Assembly: GCA_018266355.1 (NCBI GenBank)
Contig: JAFEAP010000029.1
Coordinates: 464,909-528,908, forward strand
From: Bdellovibrionales bacterium
GTDB lineage: Bacteria > Bdellovibrionota > UBA1018
Reading direction: 5' to 3'
Length of the DNA: 64,000 bases
The position numbers were made by a program, and so were the translations under genes. Positions within the stretch are counted from its first letter, which is position 1. The number at the start of each line of letters is the position of its first letter. Shown piece after piece: positions 49,265 through 58,048 of this stretch. Below the pieces are notes generated by a model. The model was not told the origin of the DNA. It saw only the letters and a program-made list of their open reading frames with translations, and did not search any database.

Positions 49265-50875
49265 GTGACACCCGTCTCCGGCAGTAACACATCGCGTCTT
49301 CCGCGTTCGACTCCCGCGAGATCCCATTCGTTCGTCGTCGCGACCGGTATTTTCATGAGCCGCATCGCGGGGCTCGTGCGCGAGCGCGTGTTCGCGCACT
49401 ACTTCGGAAATTCGGACGCGGGCGACGCGTTCAAAGCCGCGCTGAAGATTCCGAACTTCCTTCAAAACCTCTTCGGCGAAGGAGTCCTCTCGGCCTCCTT
49501 CATTCCGTACTACGCTCGGCTGCTCGCGAAGGACCAACACGAGTCCGCGCGTCGGGTCGCATGGACGATCGGCGCGATCCTCGCGTTCTGCGTTTCGACG
49601 ATCGTCCTGCTCGGGATGCTCGCGACCCCCCACCTGATCAACGTCATCGCGCCTGGTTTCGACGGGGAAAAGCGAGAGCTCACAATCCGCATCGTTCGTA
49701 TCCTTTTCCCGGGCACGGGCCTGCTCGTGCTTTCCGCGTGGTGCCTCGGTATCCTGAACAGTCACCGCCAGTTCTTCCTCTCGTATTCCGCGCCGGTGCT
49801 TTGGAACCTCTCGATCATCACGTCGATGATCTATTTCGGTTCGCGGCACGGGATGGACGACCTCGCGGTCTACACGGCGTGGGGTCTCTTCGTCGGCAGC
49901 GCGATCCAGTTCCTCGCCCAGTTCCCGTTCGCGCTCCGGTGGATCCGCGCTTTCCGTCGCGCGAGACCCGAGGACCGGGGCGCGATCCGCGGGATCGGTC
50001 GAAGCTTCCTCCCGGTCATCGTCGGCCGGGGCGTGGTCCAGATCAGCGCCTACATCGACAACATGATCGCCTCGCTCCTGCCTACGGGAGCGGTTTCCGC
50101 GATCGCGTACTCGCAGGTCCTTTACCTTACCCCGATCGCGCTCTTCGGCATGTCGGTTTCCGCGGCGGAATTGCCCGAACTCGCCGCGGTCGGCGACGAC
50201 GACGAGGAGGCGAAGACGAAACTTCGCCATCGGATCGAGGTCGGGCTCTCGCGGATCTCGTTCTTCGTGATTCCCTCGGTCGCGGGGTTCATGTTCCTCG
50301 GCGATACGATCGCGGCCGCCGTCTTCCAGACGGGCGCCTTCACGCACAAGGACTCGCTGCTCCTCTGGGCGATCCTCGGCGCGGCGGCCGTCGGACTCCT
50401 GCCCTCGACGCGCGGGCGCCTCGTCTCGTCGTCGTTCTACGCGCTCCGGGACACGCGGACGCCGCTGAAGATCTCGTGCGTGCGCATGGTCCTTTCGGTC
50501 TCGCTCGGACTCTTCTCGGCGGTGAAGCTCCCGACCCTCGCGGGTTACGCGAAAATTTACGGGACGGTCGGATTGACGGGCTCCTCGGCGATCGCCGCGT
50601 GGCTCGAGTACCTCCTTTTGAAGAATCGGCTCGAGAAGCGCATCGGGAAGATCCGTCCGGGCGCCCGCGCGCGAAACCGCGCCGCTTCGTCGGCCGCGCT
50701 CGCGGGGCTCATCGCCTTCTCGGTGAAGATCGCGCTCGAGGATTTCGGGCGGCCGGTCGTCGCGGCGGTCTTCGTGCTCGGTTCGTTCGGCGCGGTCTAT
50801 TTCGTCGTGGGCGCGCTCCTCGGCCTCGAAGAGGCGAAGCGGATCTGCGCGCGGTTCGGACTTCGGTTCGGCTAG
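49265..50875 (+). CDS. murJ: Lipid II flippase MurJ
   Basis: 536 residues with about fourteen membrane spans. Diagnostic segments are FVVATGIFMSRIAGLVRERVFAHYFGNSDAGDAFKAALKIPNFLQNLFGEGVLSASFIP (read as several pieces) and VVQISAYIDNMIASLLPTGAVSAIAYSQ, with AELPELA and SSSFYALRDTRTPLK. The charged cavity residues expected from MurJ are kept in these. It moves lipid II across the inner membrane for peptidoglycan synthesis. The start is GTG, with AGGAC just upstream. It stands apart from other cell-wall genes here. Confidence 0.94.
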   Translation: MTPVSGSNTSRLPRSTPARSHSFVVATGIFMSRIAGLVRERVFAHYFGNSDAGDAFKAALKIPNFLQNLFGEGVLSASFIPYYARLLAKDQHESARRVAWTIGAILAFCVSTIVLLGMLATPHLINVIAPGFDGEKRELTIRIVRILFPGTGLLVLSAWCLGILNSHRQFFLSYSAPVLWNLSIITSMIYFGSRHGMDDLAVYTAWGLFVGSAIQFLAQFPFALRWIRAFRRARPEDRGAIRGIGRSFLPVIVGRGVVQISAYIDNMIASLLPTGAVSAIAYSQVLYLTPIALFGMSVSAAELPELAAVGDDDEEAKTKLRHRIEVGLSRISFFVIPSVAGFMFLGDTIAAAVFQTGAFTHKDSLLLWAILGAAAVGLLPSTRGRLVSSSFYALRDTRTPLKISCVRMVLSVSLGLFSAVKLPTLAGYAKIYGTVGLTGSSAIAAWLEYLLLKNRLEKRIGKIRPGARARNRAASSAALAGLIAFSVKIALEDFGRPVVAAVFVLGSFGAVYFVVGALLGLEEAKRICARFGLRFG

Positions 50876-50882
50876 CGGCGTC

Positions 50883-51578
50883 CTAGGCGACCCGTTTGAA
50901 CGCGACCGCGTTTTTCTCCGCCGTCGGATGCGCGCCCTGCGCGCGGCTCCTCTCGACGAATTCGAGGTAGGGCGCGTGCGGCGAGCCTTCCGGGCACGAA
51001 GTCCCGCCGAGCGTCCGCGGTTGGAGCGGCAGGAAAAATTTCGGGACCAGGCGGTCCTTTTTCAGAAGCACCCAGTCCTCGTTCGACGAAGCCGAAGCCG
51101 CGAAGATCGGATCGAGTTCGGACGGGCGCAGGGCTTTCGCGATCGCCGGGAATTTCAGCGTGAGGTATTCCTGGAGAGAGACGCGGTGGTGATCTTCGAG
51201 AAAAACCCAGAAACTCCGCGGAAAGCGGATCCACGCTTCGCCGTCCCACGCGAGGGCGTCGTAGTACTTCTTCAGGAGTTCGAGCGGCTCCTCGTGGAAA
51301 TGGAACGATCCGACGTCGTCGACGAGGAGGGAGATCGTCTCCTTCGCGCGCGACAGGACGTCCGCCAGATTTCCCGAAACCATTTGCACGCCGTCGTGGC
51401 GCGGAAGGAGGTCGATCTCCTCGGCCCGGAAGTCCCGCCGATAGACGAGGACTTTCAGGTGGTCGTCCTTGGCCGCTCGCTCGATCCAGGAGCGATGAAT
51501 CGGGCCCGAGCAATCGAGGATCGATCGTCCGGGCCGGAAGTGTTTCGTCGGTTTCAGCGAAATCTGACGGACGTTCAT
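50883..51578 (-). CDS. Protein of unknown function, possibly a degenerate methyltransferase
   Basis: 231 residues. A methyltransferase-like series is hinted at by FRPGRSILDCSGPIHRSWIERAA, MVSGNLADVLSRAKETISLLVDDVGSFHFHEEPLELLKKYYDAL and GGTSCPEGSPHAP, but a proper SAM loop (GxGxG) is missing. Cys residues near the C-terminus may bind a metal. It is convergent with murJ. The start at 51578 is the only clear one. Best treated as unrecognised. Confidence 0.6.
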   Translation of the reverse strand: MNVRQISLKPTKHFRPGRSILDCSGPIHRSWIERAAKDDHLKVLVYRRDFRAEEIDLLPRHDGVQMVSGNLADVLSRAKETISLLVDDVGSFHFHEEPLELLKKYYDALAWDGEAWIRFPRSFWVFLEDHHRVSLQEYLTLKFPAIAKALRPSELDPIFAASASSNEDWVLLKKDRLVPKFFLPLQPRTLGGTSCPEGSPHAPYLEFVERSRAQGAHPTAEKNAVAFKRVA

Positions 51579-51621
51579 AGATCGGTTCGCCCGGCCCGAA
51601 AGCCGGGCGAACCTACTCCCT

Positions 51622-52716
51622 TCAGGTGTCTTCGCCCAGGTAGGAATCGATGGACAAGATCAGGCGGGCGTAGCCGCCGTTGCATTCGTCGACTTGGTTT
51701 CCCCACACGGAGTCCTGGAGCAGTTCACCCGTTACGAGGCTCAAGGTCATCGGCTTCGCCGACGACTTCGCGGTCGCGACTTCGTTCATGCGGCCGAGGC
51801 GGTCGTAAAGGCCGACGACTTCCTTCGTGCTCTTCCGCGAAAGCAGCGAGAGCTTCAGCAGTTCCATCGCTCGGTCCTTCCCGGAAGCCGGGCGACGGGC
51901 GCTCGCGATTTCCGTGTACCGGTAGTACACGGTCTTCGGCGACGAGTTCGTCAGGATCGAGAGCTTCACGAGTTCCGCGGTGTCCGCGCGGGTGATCCAG
52001 CCCCGATCGAGGCGGTCGATCTGGTCGAAGAGTTTCACGAGGTCGTTCGGCGTGCGGCCGGTGAGGGCCGCCGTCTTCGTCAGTTCGACGAGTTCCTTCT
52101 CGCCGCCGATACGGCCTTGGCGGAGCTTGAATTCGTCGAAAGTCGAGAAGATCGAAGCCGCGTCCTTATCGGTGAAGATCGCGAGCTTCGTCAGTTCGAT
52201 CGGAGAGTTCGGCGAAGCCCACTTCCGGTCGGACGGCGAAAGGTCGTCGTAAACCGAGGCCACCGTCGACGCGTCCACGTCGGCGATGATCGAGGCCTTC
52301 GCGAGCTCCGCGATCGAGTCGCCGCCGAGCTTCTTCTTCAGCCGTTTCTCGAGTTCGGTGAAACGTTCGACGACGAGCTCGACGCGCTTATTCGACACGA
52401 GCGACGCTTTCGTCAGCTCGGCCACCGCGTAGGGGCTCGGCCACGTCTTCCGCATCGTGCGGATCTTTTCGTATCGCGTGAGTACGTCGAAAGGCGTGAT
52501 TTCCTGGCTCTGGTTCACGGCGATGTACGCCGAGTCGCAGAAGCGCGAAATCGCGCGGGAAAGGGCCGGATCGCCCGTCATCCCTTCCGAAAATTGAAGA
52601 CCGCCGCTCGCGAGCTTGGGGGAAGTCGAGCAACCCGTGAGGGCGCCCGAGATTCCGAGAATGCCTGTAAGAACTAACGTCCCAAACTTCAGCGAGTGAA
52701 TCTTGTTCTTAGCCAT
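51622..52716 (-). CDS. Lipoprotein with seven 37-residue helical repeats
   Basis: 364 residues. A lipobox GALTGC (Cys29) follows an N-terminal hydrophobic span. From residue 63 on, the protein is a chain of helical repeats: the anchor Glu-Leu-x-Lys occurs at residues 100, 137, 174, 211, 248 and 285, a constant 37-residue step, and a degenerate copy starts near 63. The consensus is roughly xELxKxSIxTxxxxxxVxxxYDxL then a charged turn. Such solenoid repeats usually bind proteins. The C-terminal 60 residues hold a Cys (DECNGG) and no repeat. It is anchored in the inner or outer membrane. No family is recognised. Confidence 0.8.
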   Translation of the reverse strand: MAKNKIHSLKFGTLVLTGILGISGALTGCSTSPKLASGGLQFSEGMTGDPALSRAISRFCDSAYIAVNQSQEITPFDVLTRYEKIRTMRKTWPSPYAVAELTKASLVSNKRVELVVERFTELEKRLKKKLGGDSIAELAKASIIADVDASTVASVYDDLSPSDRKWASPNSPIELTKLAIFTDKDAASIFSTFDEFKLRQGRIGGEKELVELTKTAALTGRTPNDLVKLFDQIDRLDRGWITRADTAELVKLSILTNSSPKTVYYRYTEIASARRPASGKDRAMELLKLSLLSRKSTKEVVGLYDRLGRMNEVATAKSSAKPMTLSLVTGELLQDSVWGNQVDECNGGYARLILSIDSYLGEDT

Positions 52717-52823
52717 AACAAGTTCCTCTCGATGAATTAGCCTGACATTCTGAATATATCTGAACCTAACGCGCTGCGTAATAGGTCACTCAGGACATGC
52801 CTTAATTCCTTGGGTTTTACCGG

Positions 52824-52860
52824 AAAAAGAAGCCCCGCCGCGGAAGTTCCGGGGCGGGGC
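52824..52860 (-). terminator. Terminator after the serine protease gene
   Basis: GCCCCGCC (52832-52839) and GGCGGGGC (52853-52860) form a strong stem, followed on the minus strand by TTCTTTTTCC. It ends the minus-strand protease transcript. Confidence 0.8.
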
Positions 52861-52889
52861 GGGAAGAATTCGAACCGGAAATCCGGGAC

Positions 52890-53861
52890 CTATTTCAGGA
52901 TCTCTTCGACGATCGCGGCGTCGGAGGCCGGCAGCTTCGCTTCGGCGGCTTTCAGCACTTCGCCGATCTTCGTCGCCGGAACCGTGTAGCCGAGTTTCGA
53001 CCAGACTCCCGGATCGGAGGAGTCGAGGTGATCGAGGTAGTCGCGGGTGAGCACGCGCGGATCCTTCGGCGTCGCCGCCGTCCAAACGATGCCGACCATT
53101 TCGCCGGTCTCGCGATTGAAGAACGCGGAACCCGAATCGCCGTGGGAGATGTCGCAGCCGTGCGAGAAGGACCACGCCTTGTACGGACCCGGGTTGATCG
53201 TGTCCGGATCGGCGAGGAAGCGGTAGTCGCCGGTAGCGGAGTAGACTTTACAGTCGTCGTCCTGGTTCACCATTATGTGCTTTTGGCCCGGGTTCTTCGC
53301 GATACCGAAGCCGACGGTCAGGAGTTTCATCCCGTGCTCGATCTTCTGATTGAAGGCGAAGTTCACGCCGACGCCGGCGAAGTATTGCTCCTTATCCGCA
53401 GGGATATCGAGGACGACGAGTCCGAAGTCCGCGTCCGTCCAGTGGCCGATGATCCGTTTGCACTTCACGGAGACGCCGTTCGGCCCGAGGAACGGGAAGG
53501 TGAGCGTGACGAACGCGTTGCAGCCGACGCCGTCGACGACGTGGTGGTTCGTCCCCATGATGTGCTGGCCGTTGAATTTACCCATGTAAAAACCGGTCGC
53601 GCCGCCGCCGAAACCGGAGTAGCGCGCGGTCGCCCGCGCGGCTTTTTGGAGCGCCGGCGAACCGCCGCGGACGTCGGCCGCGGTGAGCGGGAGTTTTCCC
53701 CAGACGTCGCCGATCTGATAGTTGTCGACGTCGCCCGTGAAGGACGAACCGATCGAGGAACGGCCGCCGAGCGGCAACGGTTTGGACGGGTCTTGAGCGG
53801 CGAAAGCGGTCGTGAGACCGAGCATCGCGCATCCGAGCGCGAGGACGGATTGGAGCTTCAT
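52890..53861 (-). CDS. Exported trypsin-like serine protease
   Basis: 323 residues with a signal peptide (1-22). The chymotrypsin-type triad is readable: His106 or His107 in MGTNHHVVDG, Asp145 in TDADFGLVVLD, and Ser243 in ISHGDSGSAFFN. Cys pairs around 114/134 and 204/236 could form disulfides. It resembles V8/Glu-specific-like bacterial proteases in length. It works outside the cytoplasm on unknown substrates. It is followed by a terminator and lies 31 bases downstream of a small lipoprotein gene. Confidence 0.87.
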   Translation of the reverse strand: MKLQSVLALGCAMLGLTTAFAAQDPSKPLPLGGRSSIGSSFTGDVDNYQIGDVWGKLPLTAADVRGGSPALQKAARATARYSGFGGGATGFYMGKFNGQHIMGTNHHVVDGVGCNAFVTLTFPFLGPNGVSVKCKRIIGHWTDADFGLVVLDIPADKEQYFAGVGVNFAFNQKIEHGMKLLTVGFGIAKNPGQKHIMVNQDDDCKVYSATGDYRFLADPDTINPGPYKAWSFSHGCDISHGDSGSAFFNRETGEMVGIVWTAATPKDPRVLTRDYLDHLDSSDPGVWSKLGYTVPATKIGEVLKAAEAKLPASDAAIVEEILK

Positions 53862-53892
53862 GATTTCCCCCTAGTTCGAGTGTGGGCTTCCC

Positions 53893-54339
53893 TTATTTGA
53901 AGTCGGGAAAGCTTTCGCTCAAATAGGTCACGTTCGCGCGCGACTTGGCAATCTTGTTTTTCACCTCCGCGAGCGTGTCCGGCGCGGCTCCGCACTCGGC
54001 GAGCCGACCGGCCTTTTCCTCGGTCGAGGCGGTGAACGCGAGTTCCGCGTCGTAGAGTTTCCGGAAGTTCGCCTTCGCCGGAGATTCCTTCGCGGTTTTC
54101 TCGAGCGCGCTCTTTTCCGCTTCTGCGCGTGCGATGTCCGCGAGGAGCGCGGTCGTGTTCGCGGAGTCGCATTTCCCGGCCGGGTTCGGCAATTCGGTGC
54201 GCGCGGGCGTCGCGTCGGCGAGCTCGGTTTTCGGCGCCGAAGGTCCGCCCGATTTCGAACAGCCGGCGGCGGCGAGGAAGCCGAGGAGGAAACCGGAAAG
54301 GACTCGAATTTTCGGCTTCGAACCGGGGCGAATCGCCAT
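53893..54339 (-). CDS. Small lipoprotein with coiled-coil tail
   Basis: 148 residues. Lipobox LAAAGC follows a hydrophobic stretch; the mature part is a Pro/Ala-rich linker and then a helical region (LADIARAEAEKSALEKTAKES and AEVKNKIAKSRANVTYL) with coiled-coil character. Two Cys (KCDS, ECGA) may form a disulfide. The ATG at 54339 is preferred over one 15 bases upstream because the latter lacks a ribosome binding site. It is in tandem with the protease gene. No known family. Confidence 0.65.
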   Translation of the reverse strand: MAIRPGSKPKIRVLSGFLLGFLAAAGCSKSGGPSAPKTELADATPARTELPNPAGKCDSANTTALLADIARAEAEKSALEKTAKESPAKANFRKLYDAELAFTASTEEKAGRLAECGAAPDTLAEVKNKIAKSRANVTYLSESFPDFK

Positions 54340-54406
54340 GATTCTTTTTACCATGCGGCCCGGGACCGGATCAACCGAAGGGGCCGCGCGCGCTAAACGG
54401 CCGGTT

Positions 54407-55180
54407 TCAAACGGGCTTTTTATAGGCGATCGCGCGCGGTTTCAGGTCGAAGCGAAGGGGTTTTTCCTCGAAATACGGCGCGAAGGCGCGTTCGATCTCC
54501 GCGCGATACGCGATCGGATCGGAGGCGGCCGCCTCGGCGTGGAGGTAGCGCGACTGCGAGAAGAGGTGGCCGAGGAAACGCTCGAGCGAAAGCGTCTCGA
54601 TCCATTCCGGACGATCCTCGCCGATCTTCTTCCAGCGCGCGAACGGCGCGAGGATTTCGGCGAGCGTGCCGCGCGGAGTTTGGACGGGCGCCTTCCACTC
54701 GAGATTGAATCGGCGGCGTACCGTTTCGGCGAGTTCCGTCGAATCGAGGCACTTCGGGAACTGGTATTCGAAAACGAGGAGTCGACCTCCGGGGCGGAGT
54801 ACGCGCGCGATCTCCGGTTGCGCGCGCGAAAGGTCGAACCAATGTACGGCCGACCCGACGAGGACGAGGTCGACGGACGCGTCGGCGAGGGGAATCGCCT
54901 CGGCACGGCCGGCTTGGAACCGAACCTCGGGATAGGATTTACGAAGCTCGGTTTCGGCGAGGGCGAGCATTTTCGGATCGGGATCGATCGCATCGCCGGC
55001 GGTCGAAATCCCGAGTCTTAAAAACGAGAGGGTGGAAAGTCCGGTGCCGCAGCCGAGGTCGAGGAAGCGCGGAGGGGCCGAAAACGCGCCCTCCAGTAGA
55101 CGAAAGAGCGTCGCGGGATACGGAGGCCTCGCCTCCCGATAACGGTCGGCTAGAAATTTTGGAGTATTGGAAAGGGGCAT
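54407..55180 (-). CDS. Class I SAM-dependent methyltransferase
   Basis: 257 residues. The SAM site is clear: ADRYREARPPYP, FLDLGCGTGLSTLSFLRLG (GxGxG), DPKMLALAETEL as the acidic ribose-binding residue, and DLVLVGSAVHWFDLSRAQPEIARVLRPGGRLLVFEY. This is the pattern of small-molecule or lipid methyltransferases of the UbiE/Trans-aconitate type. The start at 55180 is chosen by the family N-terminus. It is divergent from the GH15 gene, 91 bases away. The substrate is unknown. Confidence 0.9.
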   Translation of the reverse strand: MPLSNTPKFLADRYREARPPYPATLFRLLEGAFSAPPRFLDLGCGTGLSTLSFLRLGISTAGDAIDPDPKMLALAETELRKSYPEVRFQAGRAEAIPLADASVDLVLVGSAVHWFDLSRAQPEIARVLRPGGRLLVFEYQFPKCLDSTELAETVRRRFNLEWKAPVQTPRGTLAEILAPFARWKKIGEDRPEWIETLSLERFLGHLFSQSRYLHAEAAASDPIAYRAEIERAFAPYFEEKPLRFDLKPRAIAYKKPV

Positions 55181-55271
55181 AATGATGCGATGCGTGATCG
55201 ACGTCTCAAGACTGAGACAGCCTTTACCTCGGAGTTTGCACTTCGGGTAGTCGGGTAGTAGGGTGCCCCGC

Positions 55272-56750
55272 ATGCAGATTTGGGGAAATCGTTGGGCGGC
55301 CGGTCGGCTCTTTCTCGCTCTTTTCGCGTTCGGCGCGGGCTCGGCTTTCGCCGCCGAATCGAGTCTGGAAAACTGGATCAAAGCCCAGACGGATCGCTCG
55401 CTTGACCGCGTTTACCAGGCGATCAGCCCGCGCGACGGCGCTCCCGGTTCGGTGATGGCGTCGCCCTCCCGCTCGAACCCGAACTACTACTACCACTGGG
55501 TCCGCGATTCCGCGCTTGTGATGCGCGAAGTGTGGGCCTACCGCACGCTCGGTCTCCGTTCCGCGCGGAACTCGTTGATGGACTACGCGCTCTTCTCGGA
55601 AAAGAACCAGCGCACGAACAACCCGTCGGGTAACGCCTACGACTACGGCGTCGGCGAACCGAAGTTCAACATGAACGGTTCGGCGTACAACGAACCGTGG
55701 GGACGTCCCCAGAACGACGGTCCGGCCCTTCGTGTGCTCGCGCTGCTCGGTCTCGCCGACGACTTGATGATGGGCGGCCAGAAGGAATTCGTCTTCAAGC
55801 ACCTTTACGCTCCCGAGATGCCGGCCCACACGGTGATCAAGGCCGACCTCGAGTTCGTCTCCCACCACTGGCAGGACACGTCCTTCGACCTCTGGGAAGA
55901 AGTCCGCGGCGATCACTTCTATACGCGCATCGCCCAGTGGCGCGCCCTCGACGAAGGCGCCGACTTCGCGAAGCGCATGGGCGATCCGAACGCCGCCTCC
56001 TTCTATAAGCAGCAAGCGCGCGCGGTGATGGATTCGCTCGATAAGTTCTGGTCGAGCAGCAAGAACTACCTCCTCGCGACCCGCAACTGGACCGGCGGTC
56101 ACGACCCGTCCGAGAAGGCGTCCCAACTCGACATCTCGGTCGTCCTCGGCGTGCTCCACGCCGGGCGCTCGGGTTCCCCGTTCTACGTCGACGACGACCG
56201 CGTGATCGCGACGGCTTGGGAACTCGTCCAGGCGTTCGATTACCAATACGCGATCAATCGCGACAAGAAGAACGACGAGGGCATGCCGATGGGGCCGGGT
56301 ATCGGCCGGTATCCCGAAGACCATTACGACGGCCAAACCACGAACAGCCTCGGTAATCCGTGGTTCCTCGCCACCCAAGGCATGGCCGAGTACTATCTCC
56401 GTCTCCGCGGCGAGCTCAAGGCTCGCGGCGCTCTGAACATCACGCCGCTCTCGCGCCCTTTCTTCGAGGCGCTCGTGCGTGAAAACCTTTCCGGAAAACG
56501 GCGTCTACCCGCTACGGACCCCACTTACGTCGCCGTTCTCCAAGCGCTTCAGGATCGAAGCGACGCTTTCATCCGCCGTGCGAAATTCCACACGGGTGAC
56601 GGCGGCCACCAGTCCGAACAATTCAACCGGGTTCATGGCCAAATGCAGGGTGCCCGCGATCTCACCTGGAGCTACGCCAGTTTCTTGAGCCTTCGTCGTA
56701 TCAGAGAGAAAAACCATGATTTCCAATCCCCAGTCCGTCGCCGCCGGTAA
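55272..56750 (+). CDS. Glucoamylase (GH15), exported
   Basis: 492 residues with a signal peptide (ending near FAAE). The GH15 (alpha/alpha)6 barrel is visible: NPNYYYHWVRDSALVMREVWAYR, NGSAYNEPWGRPQNDGPALR, then SFDLWEEVRGDHFYTRIAQW with the catalytic acid region and GGHDPSEKASQLDISVVLGVLH. It releases glucose from the non-reducing end of alpha-1,4-glucans outside the cytoplasm. The ATG at 55272 is preferred over a GTG 9 bases upstream. It overlaps the sugar transporter gene by 35 bases, tying glucan hydrolysis to uptake. Confidence 0.9.
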   Translation: MQIWGNRWAAGRLFLALFAFGAGSAFAAESSLENWIKAQTDRSLDRVYQAISPRDGAPGSVMASPSRSNPNYYYHWVRDSALVMREVWAYRTLGLRSARNSLMDYALFSEKNQRTNNPSGNAYDYGVGEPKFNMNGSAYNEPWGRPQNDGPALRVLALLGLADDLMMGGQKEFVFKHLYAPEMPAHTVIKADLEFVSHHWQDTSFDLWEEVRGDHFYTRIAQWRALDEGADFAKRMGDPNAASFYKQQARAVMDSLDKFWSSSKNYLLATRNWTGGHDPSEKASQLDISVVLGVLHAGRSGSPFYVDDDRVIATAWELVQAFDYQYAINRDKKNDEGMPMGPGIGRYPEDHYDGQTTNSLGNPWFLATQGMAEYYLRLRGELKARGALNITPLSRPFFEALVRENLSGKRRLPATDPTYVAVLQALQDRSDAFIRRAKFHTGDGGHQSEQFNRVHGQMQGARDLTWSYASFLSLRRIREKNHDFQSPVRRRR

Positions 56751-57969
56751 TTCGTCCTCGAAAAACCCGTACGCCCGCTCGTTGATGATGATCACGAGCC
56801 TCTTCTTCCTCTTCGGTTTCATCACCTGCATGAACGATATCCTCGTTCCGCACCTGAAGCAGGCGTTCACGCTGAACTACACCCAGGCCATCCTGATCCA
56901 GTTCGCGTTCTTCTCCTCTTACTTCGTGGTGTCGATCCCCTCCTCGAAGTTCTGCGAGAACTTCGGTTACCAGCGCGGCCTTTACACCGGCCTCGCCATC
57001 ACCGCGGTCGGCGCCTTCGGCTTCCTCGCTTCCGCGAACTTCGTCTCGTTCCCGCTCTTCCTCCTCTCGTTCTTCGTGCTCGCCGCCGGGATCACCTTGA
57101 TCCAAGTCGCCGCGAACCCGTACGTCACGCTCCTCGGGAATCCGGAAACGTCCTCGGCCCGTCTCACCCTCGTCCAGGCGTTCAATTCGCTCGGGACGAC
57201 GGTCGCGCCGCTGATCGGCTCGTACCTGATCCTTTCGACGACTTCGATCGATTCGGTGAAGACGCCGTACCTCGTGATCGCGCTCGCGCTCGTCGGCCTC
57301 GCCGTGTTCGTCGCCATGGCGAAATTCCCGTCGTTCAAGTCCGAGAAGACGGAAGACGCCCCGTGGTCGGAAATCTTCGCGAACCGCCGCCTCGTCATGG
57401 GCTGCTTCGCGATCTTCGCCTACGTCGGCGCCGAAGTCGCGATCGGCTCGTTCCTCGTGAACTACCTCGGCACCTCGCACGTGATGGGGTTCGACGCCGA
57501 AACCGCCGCCCGTTACGTCGCCTTTTACTGGGGGGGCGCGATGGTGGGTCGTTTCCTCGGGACGCCGCTCCTCGCGAAGTTCCGTCCGGGGGCCGTGCTT
57601 CAGGCGTTCGCCACCGGCACGATGGTCATGGTCGCGCTCTCCGTGTTCGGCACGGGCGAGTTCGCGATGTGGACGATCCTCGCCGTCGGCCTCTTCAACT
57701 CGATCATGTTCCCGACGATCTTCTCGGAATCGATCGCGGGCATGAAGCGCGGAACCGAGAAGGCCTCGGGTCTCCTCTGCACGTCGATCGTCGGCGGCGC
57801 GATCATCCCGCTCATCCAGGGCGTGCTCGCCGACCGGATGGAGCTGCGCTGGTCGTATTTCCTTCCGATCATCTGCTACGCCTACATTTGGATGTTCGCG
57901 GGCTACGTGCGGGCGAAGTTTCCGGTGAAGTCCGGAGCGACCGCCTCGGCGACCGCGGCTACGGCTTGA
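56716..57969 (+). CDS. Sugar:H+ symporter of the FucP/GluP MFS family
   Basis: 417 residues with twelve membrane spans. Family motifs: LFGFITCMNDILVPHLKQAF with the Asn-Asp pair, SSKFCENFGYQRGLYTGLAI, ITLIQVAANPYVTLLG, NSLGTTVAPLIGSYLI, FYWGGAMVGRFLGTPLL and FPTIFSESIAGM. FucP/GluP members carry fucose, glucose, galactose or GlcNAc with H+. The overlap with the upstream glucoamylase gene argues for glucose. It is followed by a hairpin, and a lipoprotein protease gene starts 79 bases downstream. Confidence 0.92.
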   Translation: MISNPQSVAAGNSSSKNPYARSLMMITSLFFLFGFITCMNDILVPHLKQAFTLNYTQAILIQFAFFSSYFVVSIPSSKFCENFGYQRGLYTGLAITAVGAFGFLASANFVSFPLFLLSFFVLAAGITLIQVAANPYVTLLGNPETSSARLTLVQAFNSLGTTVAPLIGSYLILSTTSIDSVKTPYLVIALALVGLAVFVAMAKFPSFKSEKTEDAPWSEIFANRRLVMGCFAIFAYVGAEVAIGSFLVNYLGTSHVMGFDAETAARYVAFYWGGAMVGRFLGTPLLAKFRPGAVLQAFATGTMVMVALSVFGTGEFAMWTILAVGLFNSIMFPTIFSESIAGMKRGTEKASGLLCTSIVGGAIIPLIQGVLADRMELRWSYFLPIICYAYIWMFAGYVRAKFPVKSGATASATAATA

Positions 57970-57986
57970 TCCTCTAGAATAGAACG

Positions 57987-58025
57987 GTTCGCGCCGGCGG
58001 GCGGGTAATGCCCGCGGGCGCGAAC
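57987..58025. terminator. Hairpin after the sugar transporter gene
   Basis: GTTCGCGCC (57987-57995) and GGGCGCGAAC (58016-58025) close a stem with an inner GGGC/GCCC segment. No clear T-run follows, so termination may be weak or Rho-assisted. Confidence 0.4.
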
Positions 58026-58048
58026 TGACTTGCTGATTGGAGTCCCAC

